From: Macrolepiota albuminosa
Lineage: Eukaryota; Basidiomycota; Agaricomycetes; Agaricales; Agaricaceae
Length of the DNA: 64,000 bases
Assembly: GCA_027475525.1 (NCBI GenBank)
Contig: JAMWFC010000054.1
Coordinates: 2,534,468-2,598,467, forward strand
Reading direction: 5' to 3'
The translations under genes were made by a program, and so were the position numbers. Shown in pieces: positions 23,012 to 34,708 of the stretch. Under the pieces are notes generated by a model that made no database searches, had not been told where the DNA came from, and was given only the letters and a program-made list of their open reading frames with translations. Positions within the stretch are counted from its first letter, which is position 1. The number at the start of each line of letters is the position of its first letter.

Positions 23012-24360
23012 TGTAGGCATAAAAGATATTGACATCAATATAGCTTCTATACAGAAACAGATGTATCTCTCTGCAATTGTGGCTTCATATTTATACTTAT
23101 AAACAGAAATAGTTTGAGTACCACAACAAACTATGCTAAAAGTGAGAAATAAATCTGCTTCTTGTAGGTATTTTTTGGTGCTATATAAGCACAAAATATA
23201 ATTTATATCCAAGATGATTAATTAAAATTTTTCAGTTTCTAGTAGCTCTCTAATTATTTATTTCAATATATTAAGTGTATTAGTTAATGTAGATAAAAGA
23301 CTAAAATTATAACAGTAGACTCTTTGAATATGCATAAATAAAAGGAGTTATAGATTAACAACTCTCATGTACAATTTTTATTCAATGACACTTAGCATCA
23401 TAGCAGATTGACAACTAGGTATAAAATGCTAAAAGAAAGCAAATTTATAAACTCAATCAATATGTCAAAATGCATCATAGCAGATTGACAACTAGGTATA
23501 AAATGCTAAAAGAAAGCAAATTTATAAACTCAATCAATATGTCAAAATGCAAAACAGATTAATCAAACAATAAACTATTACAGAAGCAATAGCTTATATA
23601 AGCACATTCTATTAGACAGACAACTAGATCTATACAAGCTTATAGAAAAAATAATTCAAATAGTTCTATGAATACCAAAGCCAATGTGGTCTAATTTTCA
23701 TAGATAAAAATAAATGAAGAGAACAGAATAATGATTGCTAAAGCAAAAAAAAAAATTCACATAATTGTACAATTTTCATGCATGCTCCTCTTTTTAGGTA
23801 TTAGATGTAATAAATTACAATAATAAATAAGGCATTTAACAACATGAAACAAATTACATATTCAAAAAAAAACATATACACTTATTCAAAAAACATACAT
23901 ATATATATATATATATATAAAAACAGAATCTCTCAACTTGGTAAAAAAAAACAATAATGCACTCAATACAGAAAAAAACAACTTAAAATATAGATATATA
24001 GAAAATAAAAGTATAATTCTTTAACATAAAAAAATTAATTAATTGCTTAGCAGAGATAGCAGAAAAGAGAAGCAACATAATAGCCAGTAAAGATAGCCAA
24101 AAGGAAGCAAATATTGAGGACATGGTAGTAATAGCTGGTAGTAATAGCCAATAAAGATAGCTGAAAAGAAGTAAATATCGAGGACATAGCTAGTAAAGAA
24201 AGAGACACAGCAATGGCCGAGATCATGTGAGGAGCACAAATTTTGAGGACAAAATGCATGCCAAAGCAGGTAGTAAAACCTTGGAATCAGCAAACTAGTC
24301 ATTGACAAATAGAGGCTTTTTTCAAAAGACTGCAAAAAACATCCTTTTCTTATCTCAATA
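22868..24360. other. AT-rich gene-free region
   Basis: Very AT-rich DNA with no supported gene. It holds two 77-bp duplications (22858 and 23395), an (AT)n run at about 23898-23920, and many poly-A stretches. Long frames here are chance. Confidence 0.6.
23395..23548 (+). repeat. tandem duplication, 77-bp period
   Basis: The unit starting GCATCATAGCAGATTG occurs at 23395 and 23472, with no mismatch. Confidence 0.9.
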
Positions 24361-24425
24361 TCTTGCTGGATCCTCAGGAAGTTAGCCTCTGCTGCATCTT
24401 CTCAGGACCCTACTGATATATCACA

Positions 24426-25143
24426 TATTGAGGGATAGACGTCTGATTGAGTATTTGTGAATGGCCAGAAACCCTTGATCAGTTCTTAAATGATTGATTT
24501 GACAAAATGCTGATTTGAATGGGTTTGCAGCAAATCTTCAAAAACTGGTATTTTGATTGGAGTTACTATTTTGAATAGATGGGGATGTTTCCATAGTGTT
24601 TGCTAAGATCTTGGGTTATTTATTTCATACTTGAGGGGTTCAGGCAAAAGTTTCACCATTTTTGCTATTGTGAGTGCTAAGTTATTTTTTAATGAAAAAT
24701 AGCTGAAACAAAGATATTTTGGCCTGAAGTCTTTGACTGCCTCACTTCTTGCTCTCCTCTGGGTACTCATGCTTAGAATGCAGTCCTCCACACCCTCTGC
24801 AGGTGTGACTCCAATAACAATTTCTGGATTTAAAAGAGCATCCTTTTGCAGAGTTTCAATGCTTACACATAGCTGATTTCTCTTCAGTTATGATTGGCTC
24901 AGCTTGTGCTAGTAGCAGAGATTTTTCAACCTCTATAATTGATTCCATCAACATTGAAGGTTGAGTACTCCCAGTAAAAAATGGATTTGGGGTAATCTGG
25001 AGCCCAATTTGGAATTCTGAGGAATTTTGAGTTTCTCAGATTCCAGCTGAAAAGTAGAGTTCTGGAGTTTTTTCAGATAACTTTAATATTACATCATCTG
25101 TCAAATAATACTTGTCAACACGTGTTGTCTGTTGTCGAGCCAT
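24426..25143 (-). pseudogene. DIRS/Ngaro-like ORF, N-terminal zinc-finger part
   Basis: From ATG at 25143 (minus): 'MARQQTTRVDKYYLTDDVI', then a cysteine/histidine cluster 'KGCSFKSRNCYWSHTCRGCG', then 'SMSTQRRARSEAVKDFRPKY'. The last part is also seen at 2165-2596. The CCCH-like cluster followed by the SLNIQRRARS...KDFRPKY block is the usual N-terminus of the protein whose RT part is at 20.8-22.1 kb. At least three in-frame stops and frame changes are present. The RT domain is not here. Sequence downstream (to about 24.36 kb) matches the flank of the 2.2-kb copy. Confidence 0.65.
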
Positions 25144-26405
25144 AGTTAGAATCAGTACATGGAAGGAAAACATGTTCCGGTGCTCTGAATCAGGCTGAAA
25201 TCTCTGCATAAACTCTATTCCTCAGACTATTAGTAGTTGGATCATTGATATTGATGCATCTTGCCATGTCAATAGCACACTGTAGTCTGCACTTCACTTT
25301 TCTTGAGTAACTCACCATGGGTCAAAAACCTTGCAATTGTACACGTTGCCATGGGGCTATAGTATTTTCTACCACTGCTTAGAGACACCATAACCATCCA
25401 AGATTCCAAGCACCAAACATATATTCCTCTGCTGATTGGCTTCACAGCACTGAACAGGGTGTGCAGGCTTCCAGCAGCCTAATTCTGGAGAAATAAGAGG
25501 AGAAACATAAAAGCCAATTAGGATCAAGAAAAAGAGCATGGCTGGTATATATAAATCCACATAATATTTGATGTGGCATGTATATATAATATAATTCCCA
25601 GATTTCATCTAGTGAAGACAAGAATGAATCAGATCCAGATATCAATCAGTCTATTTCTAGTGGGCAGCACTCACAATATCAAGATATCATGACTTTAGAA
25701 CAGAATTTGTCTTCTCATTCTCCTATACTTGGAGATGTTGATGAATCCATGTTAGATGATTTTAAAGAGAATATTCAGACCACTATTGATGCTTGCACTC
25801 ATGCACAGGCTATTTTAGATGCTTGCAATGATATTCAGGGTGTGCCTTTTGCAGATATAGAAGATGAAAATAATCAATTGCTTGGAGCTTATATTGAGAG
25901 TCTTCATGTCATACAAGAGTATATTCATTTGATCTAGAATGCTATATTAGACGGAGACAAGCTTGATAGTGATATTTTAGATCGTCTTTGAAATTCTATT
26001 CAGGAGCCTGTTAATGTTCTCAATTCTGATGACAAGCTCTCACTTGAAAACTTTACTGTAACAAATTCTAGTGAAGCTACATATAACCAGTGTTGTGATG
26101 CTATTTGCCGGCATTATTCTGATAGCCACCTCCTCACATTTTATAAAGTTAAGCAGCTTATTGCAAGTATCAGTGGTGTTGTTCCTGTTATAGATGATAT
26201 GTGCATAAATTCCTGCCATGCTTTCACAGGTCCTTATGCCAATCTTGATGCCTGTAGCATTTGCAAAGAACCAAGATATGATATTATTCAGCTCACAAAG
26301 CAGGAGAAAAAGGTACCTTGACAGCAAGCATGTGCTTTTCCTCTAGGACCTCAGATTCAAACACTACGGCAATCTGTAGAAGGAGCTGAAGAAATGTGTT
26401 ACCTT

Positions 26406-27241
26406 TGTCAGGTTCCGCTGAGTCGGGGGCTTTCTGGGAAAGCGATCGCCCTTACAATGCGGACTTGACCCATGGATACTCGGGTGTCTGGAACTCCGGG
26501 GCTAGGACTCCGGGGTTCAAGACGTGGACAGGGGAATCCCCTTGACCCATGGATACTCGGGTGTCTGGAACTCCGGGGCTAGGACTCCGGGGTTCAAGAC
26601 GTGGACAGGGGAATCCCGGGAGAGGGGACTTAGTCTGGGGGTTTTTGGGTGATAGGTAACTGGGAAGTTCGGGTGGGGGTCGAGTCGTGAACCGGAGGTT
26701 CTAAGACGAGACCAAATTAGTAAGTTAAAGTCGCAAAGTGCGTACCAGTCTTAGAGCACGCAATTATCCAAGCGTGCCAGTCAAGCGTGCCAGTCAATGC
26801 GTACCAGTCAAATAGAGGGCACGCAACAATCCAAGTAATGCAATGTAAACAGAGTAAGCAGTGTAATATCAAGACTAGCGAGTACAACAGGGAACTATGC
26901 TATAAGTACTATGGGACCGGGTCTCGGGGTTCTGGGGTGTCTGGGATGGGCTCTGGAGGTCATTGAGTAGCGGCAGGGACTGTATACCAGGATCACGCGC
27001 CCCACACGTGTGATCAATTGGCGCAGAGGGAGCTGTGATGCGTGATGCGTGATAGCCAGAAATAAGTCGCGTGATCCGATTGTTGATTGGGGCTGGCGGC
27101 GGCTGATGGTGGTCCTTGATGCGCGTGATGGCGGTGTCAGTGGTCGTGATGGCGGGGCGTGTCTTGCAGGGTCGGAGGGAGGGTCCCGGGGATTGTTCTG
27201 GGGGTGTCCCGGGGTGGATCCGGAGGGGAGGGGTCGTGACA
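26406..27241 (-). mobile_element. solo LTR, family 1, inserted in the Tnp2 gene
   Basis: On plus it reads TGTCAGGTTCCGC ... GGGGTCGTGACA, 836 bp including one 77-bp duplication (759 without it). ACCTT flanks both sides (26401-26405 and 27242-27246), a perfect 5-bp target duplication. Removing it rejoins the Tnp2 reading frame. It is CpG-rich, unlike the copies at 7965, 19804 and 21040, so it is probably the youngest copy in the window. Confidence 0.95.
26464..26617 (+). repeat. tandem duplication, 77-bp period, inside LTR family 1
   Basis: The unit starting CTTGACCCATGGATAC occurs at 26464 and 26541, with no mismatch. The other LTR family 1 copies have it once. Confidence 0.95.
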
Positions 27242-29656
27242 ACCTTGATACAAAGGTCCAAGAAGTCTTTGACCTACTTGACAGTCTTGAAAATAATGAC
27301 AATGGAAACATGATATATGATGATATTTTTTGTGGTAGTGACTTTGTTGCATTTGCAGAGCGCATTAAGATTACTAGCAAAGACACAATAGTTTCATTCT
27401 CTATTGATGGAGTCCAGCTCTATCAGAACAAGAAATCTGATACCTGGATTGCTGGCTAGAAGATTGAAAATTACTCTCCTAATCTGTGTTTTAAAAAAAA
27501 AAAATGGCTTCCATCTCATATTATTCCTGGCCCAAACAAGCCAAAAATTATGGATTCATACACTTTTCAGCCTTTTTATCACCTGTCTGCTTTACAACAT
27601 GAGAATGGTGGTTTGGGTCTTGCTGTCTGAGATGTGAAATCACAGAGTATTATTTATTCATGTGTTTTATTTGCTTTGGCAACAGCTGATGCTGTTGGCA
27701 TAACTGAACTTGATGGTCATGTTGGACATCATGGAGTACAAGGCTGTCAACTTGGTTGTGGAATGAAAAGTCGATACAAGCAAAATAGTAGACATTATTT
27801 TGCTGCTCATCTTAGGCTCAATAATTATACTGTGCAAAATTGCAATCACTTAGATATCAATATTTGAGAGCTATAGCCTCTTTCTATTAATGTCTACAAA
27901 GACAATATTCATACATTGATTAGCTCTGAGAATCAAGCTTCTTATGAGCATAATTGAATAGCAAACCTAGCATTCTCAGTGGTCTTCTTTCAAAGCTGAC
28001 AATTCCTGTTCCCAATTGTTTTTCTCTTGATTTCATGCATTTACCCTCACTTAATATCCCTGAACTATTGATATCTCTCTGGCATGGAACACTCAAACAT
28101 TCTAATGATGATCATTGGGATTGAGCAACTTTTGTGAGAAATGTTTGGACTGATCATGGCAAAGTTATAGAAAATGCTACTCATTATTTTCCCTCTTTAT
28201 TTCATCGCACACCTCAAAATTCTGCAGAAAAGATTTCTAGTGGATATAAGGCTACAGAATGTTTTCTTTATATTTATGGACTTGGTCCTGTTTTTTTCTG
28301 AACTATTCTTTCTCATTTATATTGGCAAAACTTTTGCAAGCTTGTAGCAGCTATTCAAATATTTGTTCAGTGGCAATTGACTGGATCACAGATTGCTGAA
28401 GGACAATCATTGCTTATTCAATTTATTGAGGAGTATGAAGCTTTTTACTATCAAAAACGTATTGACCAATTACAAGTCTGCTGCCTCTCAGTGCATACAC
28501 TTATTCATCTTGCTTCTGAGATCTTGCAAGTTGGACCTGGAGCATATTACTCACAGTTTACTATGGAGCAGATGATAGGAAGTCTTGGAAAGGAGATTCG
28601 ACAACCATCAAGCCCATTTGCTAATCTATCTCAGTGAGCTTTACTTTGATGTCAAATCAATGCTTTAGTGAATATATATCCTGATTTAGAAGTAATAGCT
28701 CAAAAAAGTCATCTGCTAGTTCAGCTTCCTCCTCCTGGCCATCCAATACTTTTATCTTGTCATGACAAATATCCTCATCATCTTCAAAATCCTGCCTACC
28801 TTTTAATTTTTGATGTATTTAATCTGTCTAAGATCAGACAATGGAGTCACATTCAGTTGCCAAATGGGCAAATTGCATGCAGTATTCTCAGTGATGAAAA
28901 GCATAGAAGCAATACTTGTGTTAGTCATAATGTCAAGGCAAATACTAATATTCTTACAATATCTAAAATACTAACTTGCTTCACCTTAGATCAAATTGAA
29001 TGGGCATATAACTTATGCTGAAGTTCATTTCTATTTCTATGTTCAGTTGTAGTCAAGCAAACAATCTAGCTCTGACAGCTTGTCAGACAGTGAATCTGAC
29101 TCTGATTCTGAGTTTGAAATAAATGATTCAGACAGCAAACTTGACTCAGAGGAACTAGTTCCATGGGCATTAGTCTCAGTCTATTCAGATCCCAATTCTG
29201 GACTTTTGGCAGATTCATACAATACTATTTGGGCATGCCAAAAAGCATCAGATGATTTACAAGTTATTCCCACATCAGACATTATATCACTTGTGTCAAT
29301 GCAACCTCTGCTAGCATTGCCTCATGAGCCACAACTTAAAGATTACTGGTTTGTTGTTGAAAAAGCAGAAAAATTTTGAGACATATATGCACACTTCTAA
29401 CTGTCCCACTGATAGGACTCTTGGCTCTATTTGTAACAATCTAAGCACTTTCTGTACATTAATTTCTTAGTTTTCATTGTATTACTTTTTTTTTGGTGTT
29501 CTGAATTCTGTGACAGTCATCCCTGCTACTTTTGTAGTGGGTCTTTGGCCTTTGAACAATAGTGCTGAAAATTTCATGTCCAACAATTGATCAAATGTAG
29601 CTTCACCACATTCTCACTCTGTTTTGCTTTCATTAAATGTGTTCCAAACTTGAATT

Positions 29657-29803
29657 TAAAGATATTTTTTATTTATTTATTTCAAAATTTACTTAGCATG
29701 GGAAAATGATCGCTTTTGACAAGGGCTTTGATGGAGCCCTCACCAAAAGTGATCACTTTCCCATGCTAACTAGTTTTTAAAATAAATAAAAATAATATTT
29801 TAA
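29657..29803. repeat. 147-bp foldback (inverted repeat), MITE-like
   Basis: Two arms of about 70 bp meet near 29730. The inner arms are AGCATGGGAAAATGATCGC and the reverse complement of its partner, AGCATGGGAAAGTGATCAC, each followed by TTTTGR..AGGGCT. The outer parts are AT-rich (TTTAAA-ATATT...). It lies about 270 bp downstream of the Tnp2 remnant. It could be a foldback MITE or a structured terminus. Confidence 0.7.
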
Positions 29804-30106
29804 ATCGAGTTTGCAAGATCTAATCTTATCTAAATAGATATCAAATTGTCGGTGCACTAGTATGTCATGTGCTTTAACATCAAGCAAATACTCCATCCAC
29901 CTTGAGAGTTCTGTGCAGGCTGTCAGGGCTGTGAGGCTAGATATTGATGTGCTGGAGAGGAAAAAGGCATTGGTGAATGGCCATAGGCATGTGCAGCAAC
30001 TGCAATAGCAGCAGGTGGGACAGAGAACAGGACATGGACAAAGGCAGGTCATTGTTTGGTGGTTAGGTCAGGTCCTTCTCATACGTGCACTGACTTGAAG
30101 TAGAAA

Positions 30107-30570
30107 ATGGAAGATGAGCCTACGTCTCCAAACTTAAGCATCAATCTGGGTCCAGGGACCGGTATGCCTGCATCTGCATCTGTAAGTGTGAGTGTGAGTG
30201 TGAGTACCAGTGTGAGCACAAGTGGAGCAGCAGGCAGAAGTGGAAGCACAGGTCCTGCTATGGCCCTTGGCAGGACAAACAGCAGAGAGACTGCACAGAT
30301 GTGTCTCAGGTGCAAAGTGACCCAGACATGCCAAGTGGTACCAATGGGTGAGTTTTTTTCCCTTTCTCTTTCCTTTTCCTTTCCATTTCTCTTTCTCCTC
30401 CATCTTTGTCTTTGTCTTTGTCTCATCTTGAACCCAAAACATGCCTCTTACATGCATTGTCTGTTGTCTAGGCCCACACACACACTATGTAATGCCTGCA
30501 GACTTGTCTATGCAAAAATCATATGTCATGCATCCACTCCATCTTCACGCACACGTTTCTGACCAACTCC
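30107..30570 (+). pseudogene. GATA-type zinc finger remnant
   Basis: From ATG 30107 the frame gives a serine/threonine/valine-rich N-terminus, then 'CLRCKVTQTCQVVPMG'. A GTGAGT donor at about 30347 and a TAG acceptor at about 30472 enclose a CT-rich stretch. Beyond it comes 'TLCNACRLVYAKI', the second half of a GATA finger (C-x2-C...C-N-A-C). The two halves are out of frame by two bases at an (AC)n run just after the acceptor. The usual TPEWRRGP core is replaced. It looks like a degraded, transposon-borne or retained GATA factor gene. Confidence 0.5.
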
Positions 30571-30599
30571 TGTCCCTCTTCTTTCCTCCCCTCTTTTGT

Positions 30600-31210
30600 G
30601 CAGTTGTATGTTATTTGGTTATTTGTTTTGTTGGGCTCCCTTCTCAAATCGGCAATACTATCCTCTGATATGGTTTCATCTCTCTCTGGCTTCCTGCTGC
30701 TCTCATTGCTTTCTTTCTTGCCCAACACTCTGTCTACACCATCCTCTTTGACAAGTTTGCCGATGGTGACCCAACTAATAATGACTTTTTTGGAACCATG
30801 TATGAAAATGATTATTAGGAGACTCAGCTTTGCTATGGTGGTGACTTCATGATTACTGGAGAAGTCACTGGTGGAGACACTTTTAGTGCACTTTACATGT
30901 AAGTTTGCTCATTTCTTTTTACCATTTTTTGAATCCAACTTATGTACAGTGGATGTGGGCATATACCCACACAGCTTCCTCCCAGGTTCTTGGCTGCTGC
31001 AAATGGGATGCCATTGGATGTCTACTTCCTGTGGGAGCATGGTCTTGGTGCACTTGATATGGTTGTCAAAAATCTCTACAAAACATACATATTGTCAGCA
31101 TTGCTGTCATCATATTTCAACAACAGCCAGGCATTGTGTGTTCCCATGTCCAAGCTGACCTTGCCAGTTCCCATATATATATATACCCTGCATCTGATTC
31201 TGCACTTATA
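30600..31210 (+). pseudogene. unrecognised two-exon coding remnant
   Basis: One frame reads 'HSVYTILFDKFADGDPTNND', 'ETQLCYGGDFMITGEVTGGD', then after a probable intron (about 30898-30985) 'RFLAAANGMPLDVYFLWEHG', 'NLYKTYILSALLSSYFNNSQ', 'ALCVPMSKLTLPV'. Composition and splice signals look like real former exons. Frame changes and a stop are present. I do not recognise the family; it lies directly after the GATA remnant in the same direction and may be the same transcription unit. Confidence 0.4.
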
Positions 31211-31800
31211 GCACCCTGACCCCATACCTGGTGCCAGAGCACTTGACAACCTCTTCATTCTGTGTGCTTGTTCCTGTGCCCACTCTGCATGATAGGACTC
31301 AGATGAGCTTGGCGGTGCGACCAAAGAGGATAAAGTTAACGCAGGTAAAAGGAGCAAAAGAGCTGAACTGTGCAGTGTTGATGCTGGCATGAGAGGGAGC
31401 AACAGGAATACACTATGTCTATGCAAAGGATTGAAATAATGTGTAATAGTGCCAGATGAGGGAAGAATGAGGATATAGAAAGATAAAAGCAATAGCAGAC
31501 TTGCATTATGTAGTTTAAAGATTCACTTCTGTTAATCATGTGCAGGATGACTGGAGAGTAATCAACTTGTCAATATTTTCTTTCTTTTGTACTTTCACAA
31601 TATGTATAATAGACACTCTTTCTGACTTTGATTTTTCTGCCTCTTCTCCTCACATGTATTCTGAACCTGCTGTGAACTTTTCTCAACACTCAAAATTTCA
31701 TGTGGGCCATCTTTCCATTGGTCTTGCTCTGATTACTGACCAAGCTTGTCAATAGCCATCAAGAGGCCATAATGACAATTTAAACTCTTACCAAGTATAA
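31211..31800. other. no supported gene
   Basis: Only short frames are present. A plus frame at about 31540-31755 contains 'PHMYSEPAVNFSQHSKFHVG' but I cannot tie it to a family. Confidence 0.3.
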
Positions 31801-31802
31801 CA

Positions 31803-33340
31803 TTGATTAGTTCTGATTTATCTACTGATTTTCCTTTCTGGCAACAGTTATATGAACCCATCAATAATGCTACATTATCTGAACATTTTAACACTCGTAA
31901 TGACACATACAATGACTTCCAGCATGCATTTAATCAATCCAAAACTGAGATCAAGCATTTGAGATCAGAAATACGCTGCTTTGAGTACATATATAACTTT
32001 TTTGACACATATGCATTTATTAACTCAACTAATCTGTTAGAACAGAGCTAACTTATTTTTGCAATCTGACTAACAAGCTTATCAATGTTGCCAGCTCTCA
32101 GCAAGTGTCTCCTCAATCAAATGAATCTCAAATTGAACAATTAATTTCCACTGCCTTGATATTATCAGTCTCAAAACTCCCAGCACTACTAGCTAATCAA
32201 GCCAATTATCCAGATGTCGAAATCTGGAAGATAGATCATTGGCGTCAGAAGATTGATAAAGCAAGAAGCAAAAGGAAGCCTATAGATAAGTTGGGATTTC
32301 TTACTGATGGGAAGGGATATGAAATTTCAAAGTATTGAGAGAAAGAATTTACAGAAACTGCAAGAACACTGTGGAACAAAATGAAGTTGAATGGAATACA
32401 TCCTCATTCATGGAAGAAAAAAACTATTTCAGCGAAGGAGTTTTTTTACCATCATATGCTCAAGACTTTTGAGGAATTTAGATCAGCCGACTCTTATTGG
32501 AAAGTTGAGCAATTTGCAACTAACCATTATCCAGATTGGGTAGCTGCCCAGAAAGAAGACTGGTCGACAAGTATATTAGCATATGTTTTGTGTTCAATTA
32601 ATTATTTTTTCCCTTTACAGATGATGACACGACATCTAAACACAAATCAAAATGTGACATAAAGTCCAGGAAATGTAGCCAAATATCCTCACTGCCTGAT
32701 GGAGTTGCAATATTTTCAATAAGTGACAATGATGAGGAAAACAGTGAGTGATTGTTACTATTTTTCAAGCACTTACTCACATATTATACCTTCTCTGCAT
32801 CTATGTCAGCTGCACTGACTTCCTCTGTACCTGTGCCAGGTTCCTCAACTTTTCCAGCACTCACATCAGCTACATCAGCTGCCTCAACTTCTTGTGCACT
32901 CATGTCAGCTACCTCAACCTCTTGTGTGCCCACATCAGCTGCCTCGACCTCTTGTGCACCCATGTCAGCTGCTTCAACCTCCTTTGTACCCATGTTGGCT
33001 GCCTCAACCTCTTGTGCATCCATGTCAGCTGCTCCAACCTCTTCTCCATTCATGCCAGCTGCTCCAAACCCTGTTACATCTGCATTGGCTGCCCAAGCCT
33101 CTTCTACACCTATGCCAGCTACTCCAAACTCTATTATGTCTGCATTACCTACCCAGGCCTCCTCTGCACCCATGTTAGCTGCTTTAAAACCTGCTCATGA
33201 TAGTTCAGCTCTGCCTCAATTGCACATACCAGCACGTCACATTATAGATCCTTTGTATGTCATATCTTATTATAGTATTCAACCACATCACTCACTTCGT
33301 CAGAAAAAATCTTGCTATTCCACAACCAACAATTAAGATT
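31803..33340 (+). pseudogene. unrecognised protein-coding remnant with S/T/A/P repeat tail
   Basis: Consecutive plus frames read 'YEPINNATLSEHFNTRNDTY', 'QSKTEIKHLRSEIRCFEYIY', 'WKIDHWRQKIDKARSKRKPI', 'EFTETARTLWNKMKLNGIHP', 'SWKKKTISAKEFFYHHMLKT'. After a probable intron comes a low-complexity tail of ten-residue units like SAASTSCAPM (32808-33190). Stops at about 32049 and 32338 and frame switches argue for a pseudogene. The middle part, rich in W/K with regular spacing, resembles a DNA-binding or coiled segment, but I do not know the family. It may be cargo of the CACTA element. Confidence 0.4.
32808..33190 (+). repeat. 30-bp coding minisatellite
   Basis: About a dozen imperfect copies of a 30-bp unit, like 'tcagctgcctcaacctcttg' plus ten more bases. 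They encode SAASTSCAPM-type decapeptides. The strand-reversed frame is also open (valine/alanine/glutamate-rich), which is a by-product of the repeat. Confidence 0.8.
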
Positions 33341-33503
33341 CCTGCAATGGCTGTTTCAAGCCAGCCAGACGTAGCCACTAAGCCAATTTCAAAGCCACTT
33401 CAAGCAAAAGAAGACATGACCACAGCCCGGTACATAAATATACATTGCATAAACACCATGCTAATATTATAGCGACTATAGCAATTTTTATATTATTGAC
33501 TAC

Positions 33504-33730
33504 CTCATGACTCATCCCAATGCTACTGAAGCTGACTTTAATGCTGTGTGGAAGGCATGTGACACTGAAACCAAAAAGGTATTATTCTGTTTGTCTTGTG
33601 TCTGTACTATCAAAACATGTTTTTCTTTTTTTAGAAGTATAGAATTTTGTCGAGGGATCTAACAAGGGCAAAGAGAAATGTAAACCAACTGACTACTATT
33701 GAAACAAACCCCGCATCAATTAGCAATTAA
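33504..33730 (+). pseudogene. small unrecognised two-exon remnant
   Basis: ATG at 33504 opens 'MTHPNATEADFNAVWKACD'. A GTATTATTCTG donor at about 33580 and a TTTTTAG acceptor at about 33632 lead into 'KYRILSRDLTRAKRNVNQL', ending in TAA. The basic, lysine/arginine-rich second exon follows the remnant upstream in the same direction. Its role is unknown. Confidence 0.35.
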
Positions 33731-33949
33731 AAGGTATGTTTAGAATTCTTTGTGTTACGTTGACTACTTGTTGATTGTCATGATCAGTGGATTCTCCTTA
33801 TTATTACCAGAATCAGTGTGCCTCAGATAGTTTTAGCCTACCTTGGACAGCATCAGATTACATGTAGAAAAAATACCAGTACAATATCAGATCTTTTCAG
33901 ACAATTCAGGTTATGAACAGATAATAATATCAGAACATTTCAGACAAGC

Positions 33950-34703
33950 CAGGTTATGAATGGATAATTGATTTGTGTGATGTCAGACTACTCCGTACAT
34001 TTCCATATAGTTTCAGAAAATATTTCTGAAATCCTTTTCATTTTCTGACATGATCCTGTCCAGTAAGATATCAACATAAGCCAACATACTCGTATATGTC
34101 CAGATTTCTCCAGATCCATTTCTCACTGGGGTTGAGTCTCTGAGGTCGAAGAACTCGTGTTGATTGGTAAGCAATAGTCTTGTACCTCCTCCAACTATGG
34201 ATCTGACCACTTTGTCATAGGCGATGACTTTCCCATGAGCGCTCTCATGTTTTGCTGCAAATAAGATGAGTATTTGGTAGATGTATGTTTGGAATTCGGA
34301 GTCTCTGTCAGGAAAAGTGAACTTAAGAGCTTTGGCGTAAAGATTTGCTGTGACAAGCCACTGCCCGCTCGTCTGGACCTTTTGAATTGGAGTGCTGACT
34401 CCAAAGATGATCTCACTGTCCCTCGAGGAGTGCCCAAATATCTGACAGTGCTATATATTGAGTCGAAACAAGCTGCCTCTCCATGGAGGAGCTTGTCCCA
34501 TTCAGATGAAGGAAAGTCAGAGGGTGCTGTTTGAGATGTGATAATGCTTCGCTTGACTTGACTGATGTTCTGCAAGTACTGTCTGAGCAAGGCTCAGTTA
34601 CGGGAGCATCTGGGGTCTCCAGCCTCTCAAGCAAGCTTTTCTTGTTCAAACCAGGGAAGTTTGCTCTCATCAATTCTTCAATGTTTGCTGCAGATAGGCT
34701 CAT
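33950..34703 (-). pseudogene. unrecognised gag-like protein remnant next to a terminal repeat
   Basis: Minus strand from ATG 34703: 'MSLSAANIEELMRANFPGLN', then in a shifted frame 'TAPSDFPSSEWDKLLHGEAA', 'YLGTPRGTVRSSLESALQFK', 'IVGGGTRLLLTNQHEFFDLR', 'NGSGEIWTYTSMLAYVDILL'. At least two frame changes. The ATG lies only a few bases from the terminal-repeat copy at 34709-34960. An ORF starting just inside a terminal repeat is the layout of a retroelement gag. I infer a retroelement ORF1, without a recognised domain. Confidence 0.45.
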
Positions 34704-34708
34704 TGTCA

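Larger units (their letters stand above)
25590..29390 (+). pseudogene. CACTA (En/Spm) transposase Tnp2, disrupted
   Basis: Order along plus: an acidic, serine-rich N-terminus; the cysteine cluster 'INSCHAFTGPYANLDAC' then SICKEPRYD (about 26210-26275); and 'PLGPQIQTLRQSVEGAEE', where a solo LTR is inserted. It resumes with 'FSIDGVQLYQNKKSDTW', 'HIIPGPNKPKIMDSY', 'FYHLSALQHENGGL', 'ALATADAVGITELDGHVGHH', then GVQGCQLGC and 'HYFAAHLRLNNYTV'. The C-terminal end has 'SMQPLLALPHEP' and YWFVVEKA (about 29300-29370). These are the blocks of fungal Tnp2-type transposases (Pfam Transposase_21). At least eight stops or frame changes make it inactive. No element termini were identified with confidence. 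Confidence 0.9.

Noticed and set aside
22858..23548. CRISPR-like or satellite repeats
   Set aside because: Each is only two direct copies of unrelated 77-bp units with no spacers, and the host is eukaryotic.
32784..33173. Minus-strand V/A/E-rich frame of 129 codons
   Set aside because: Product of the 30-bp minisatellite, whose length keeps all frames open; no start context or splice sites.
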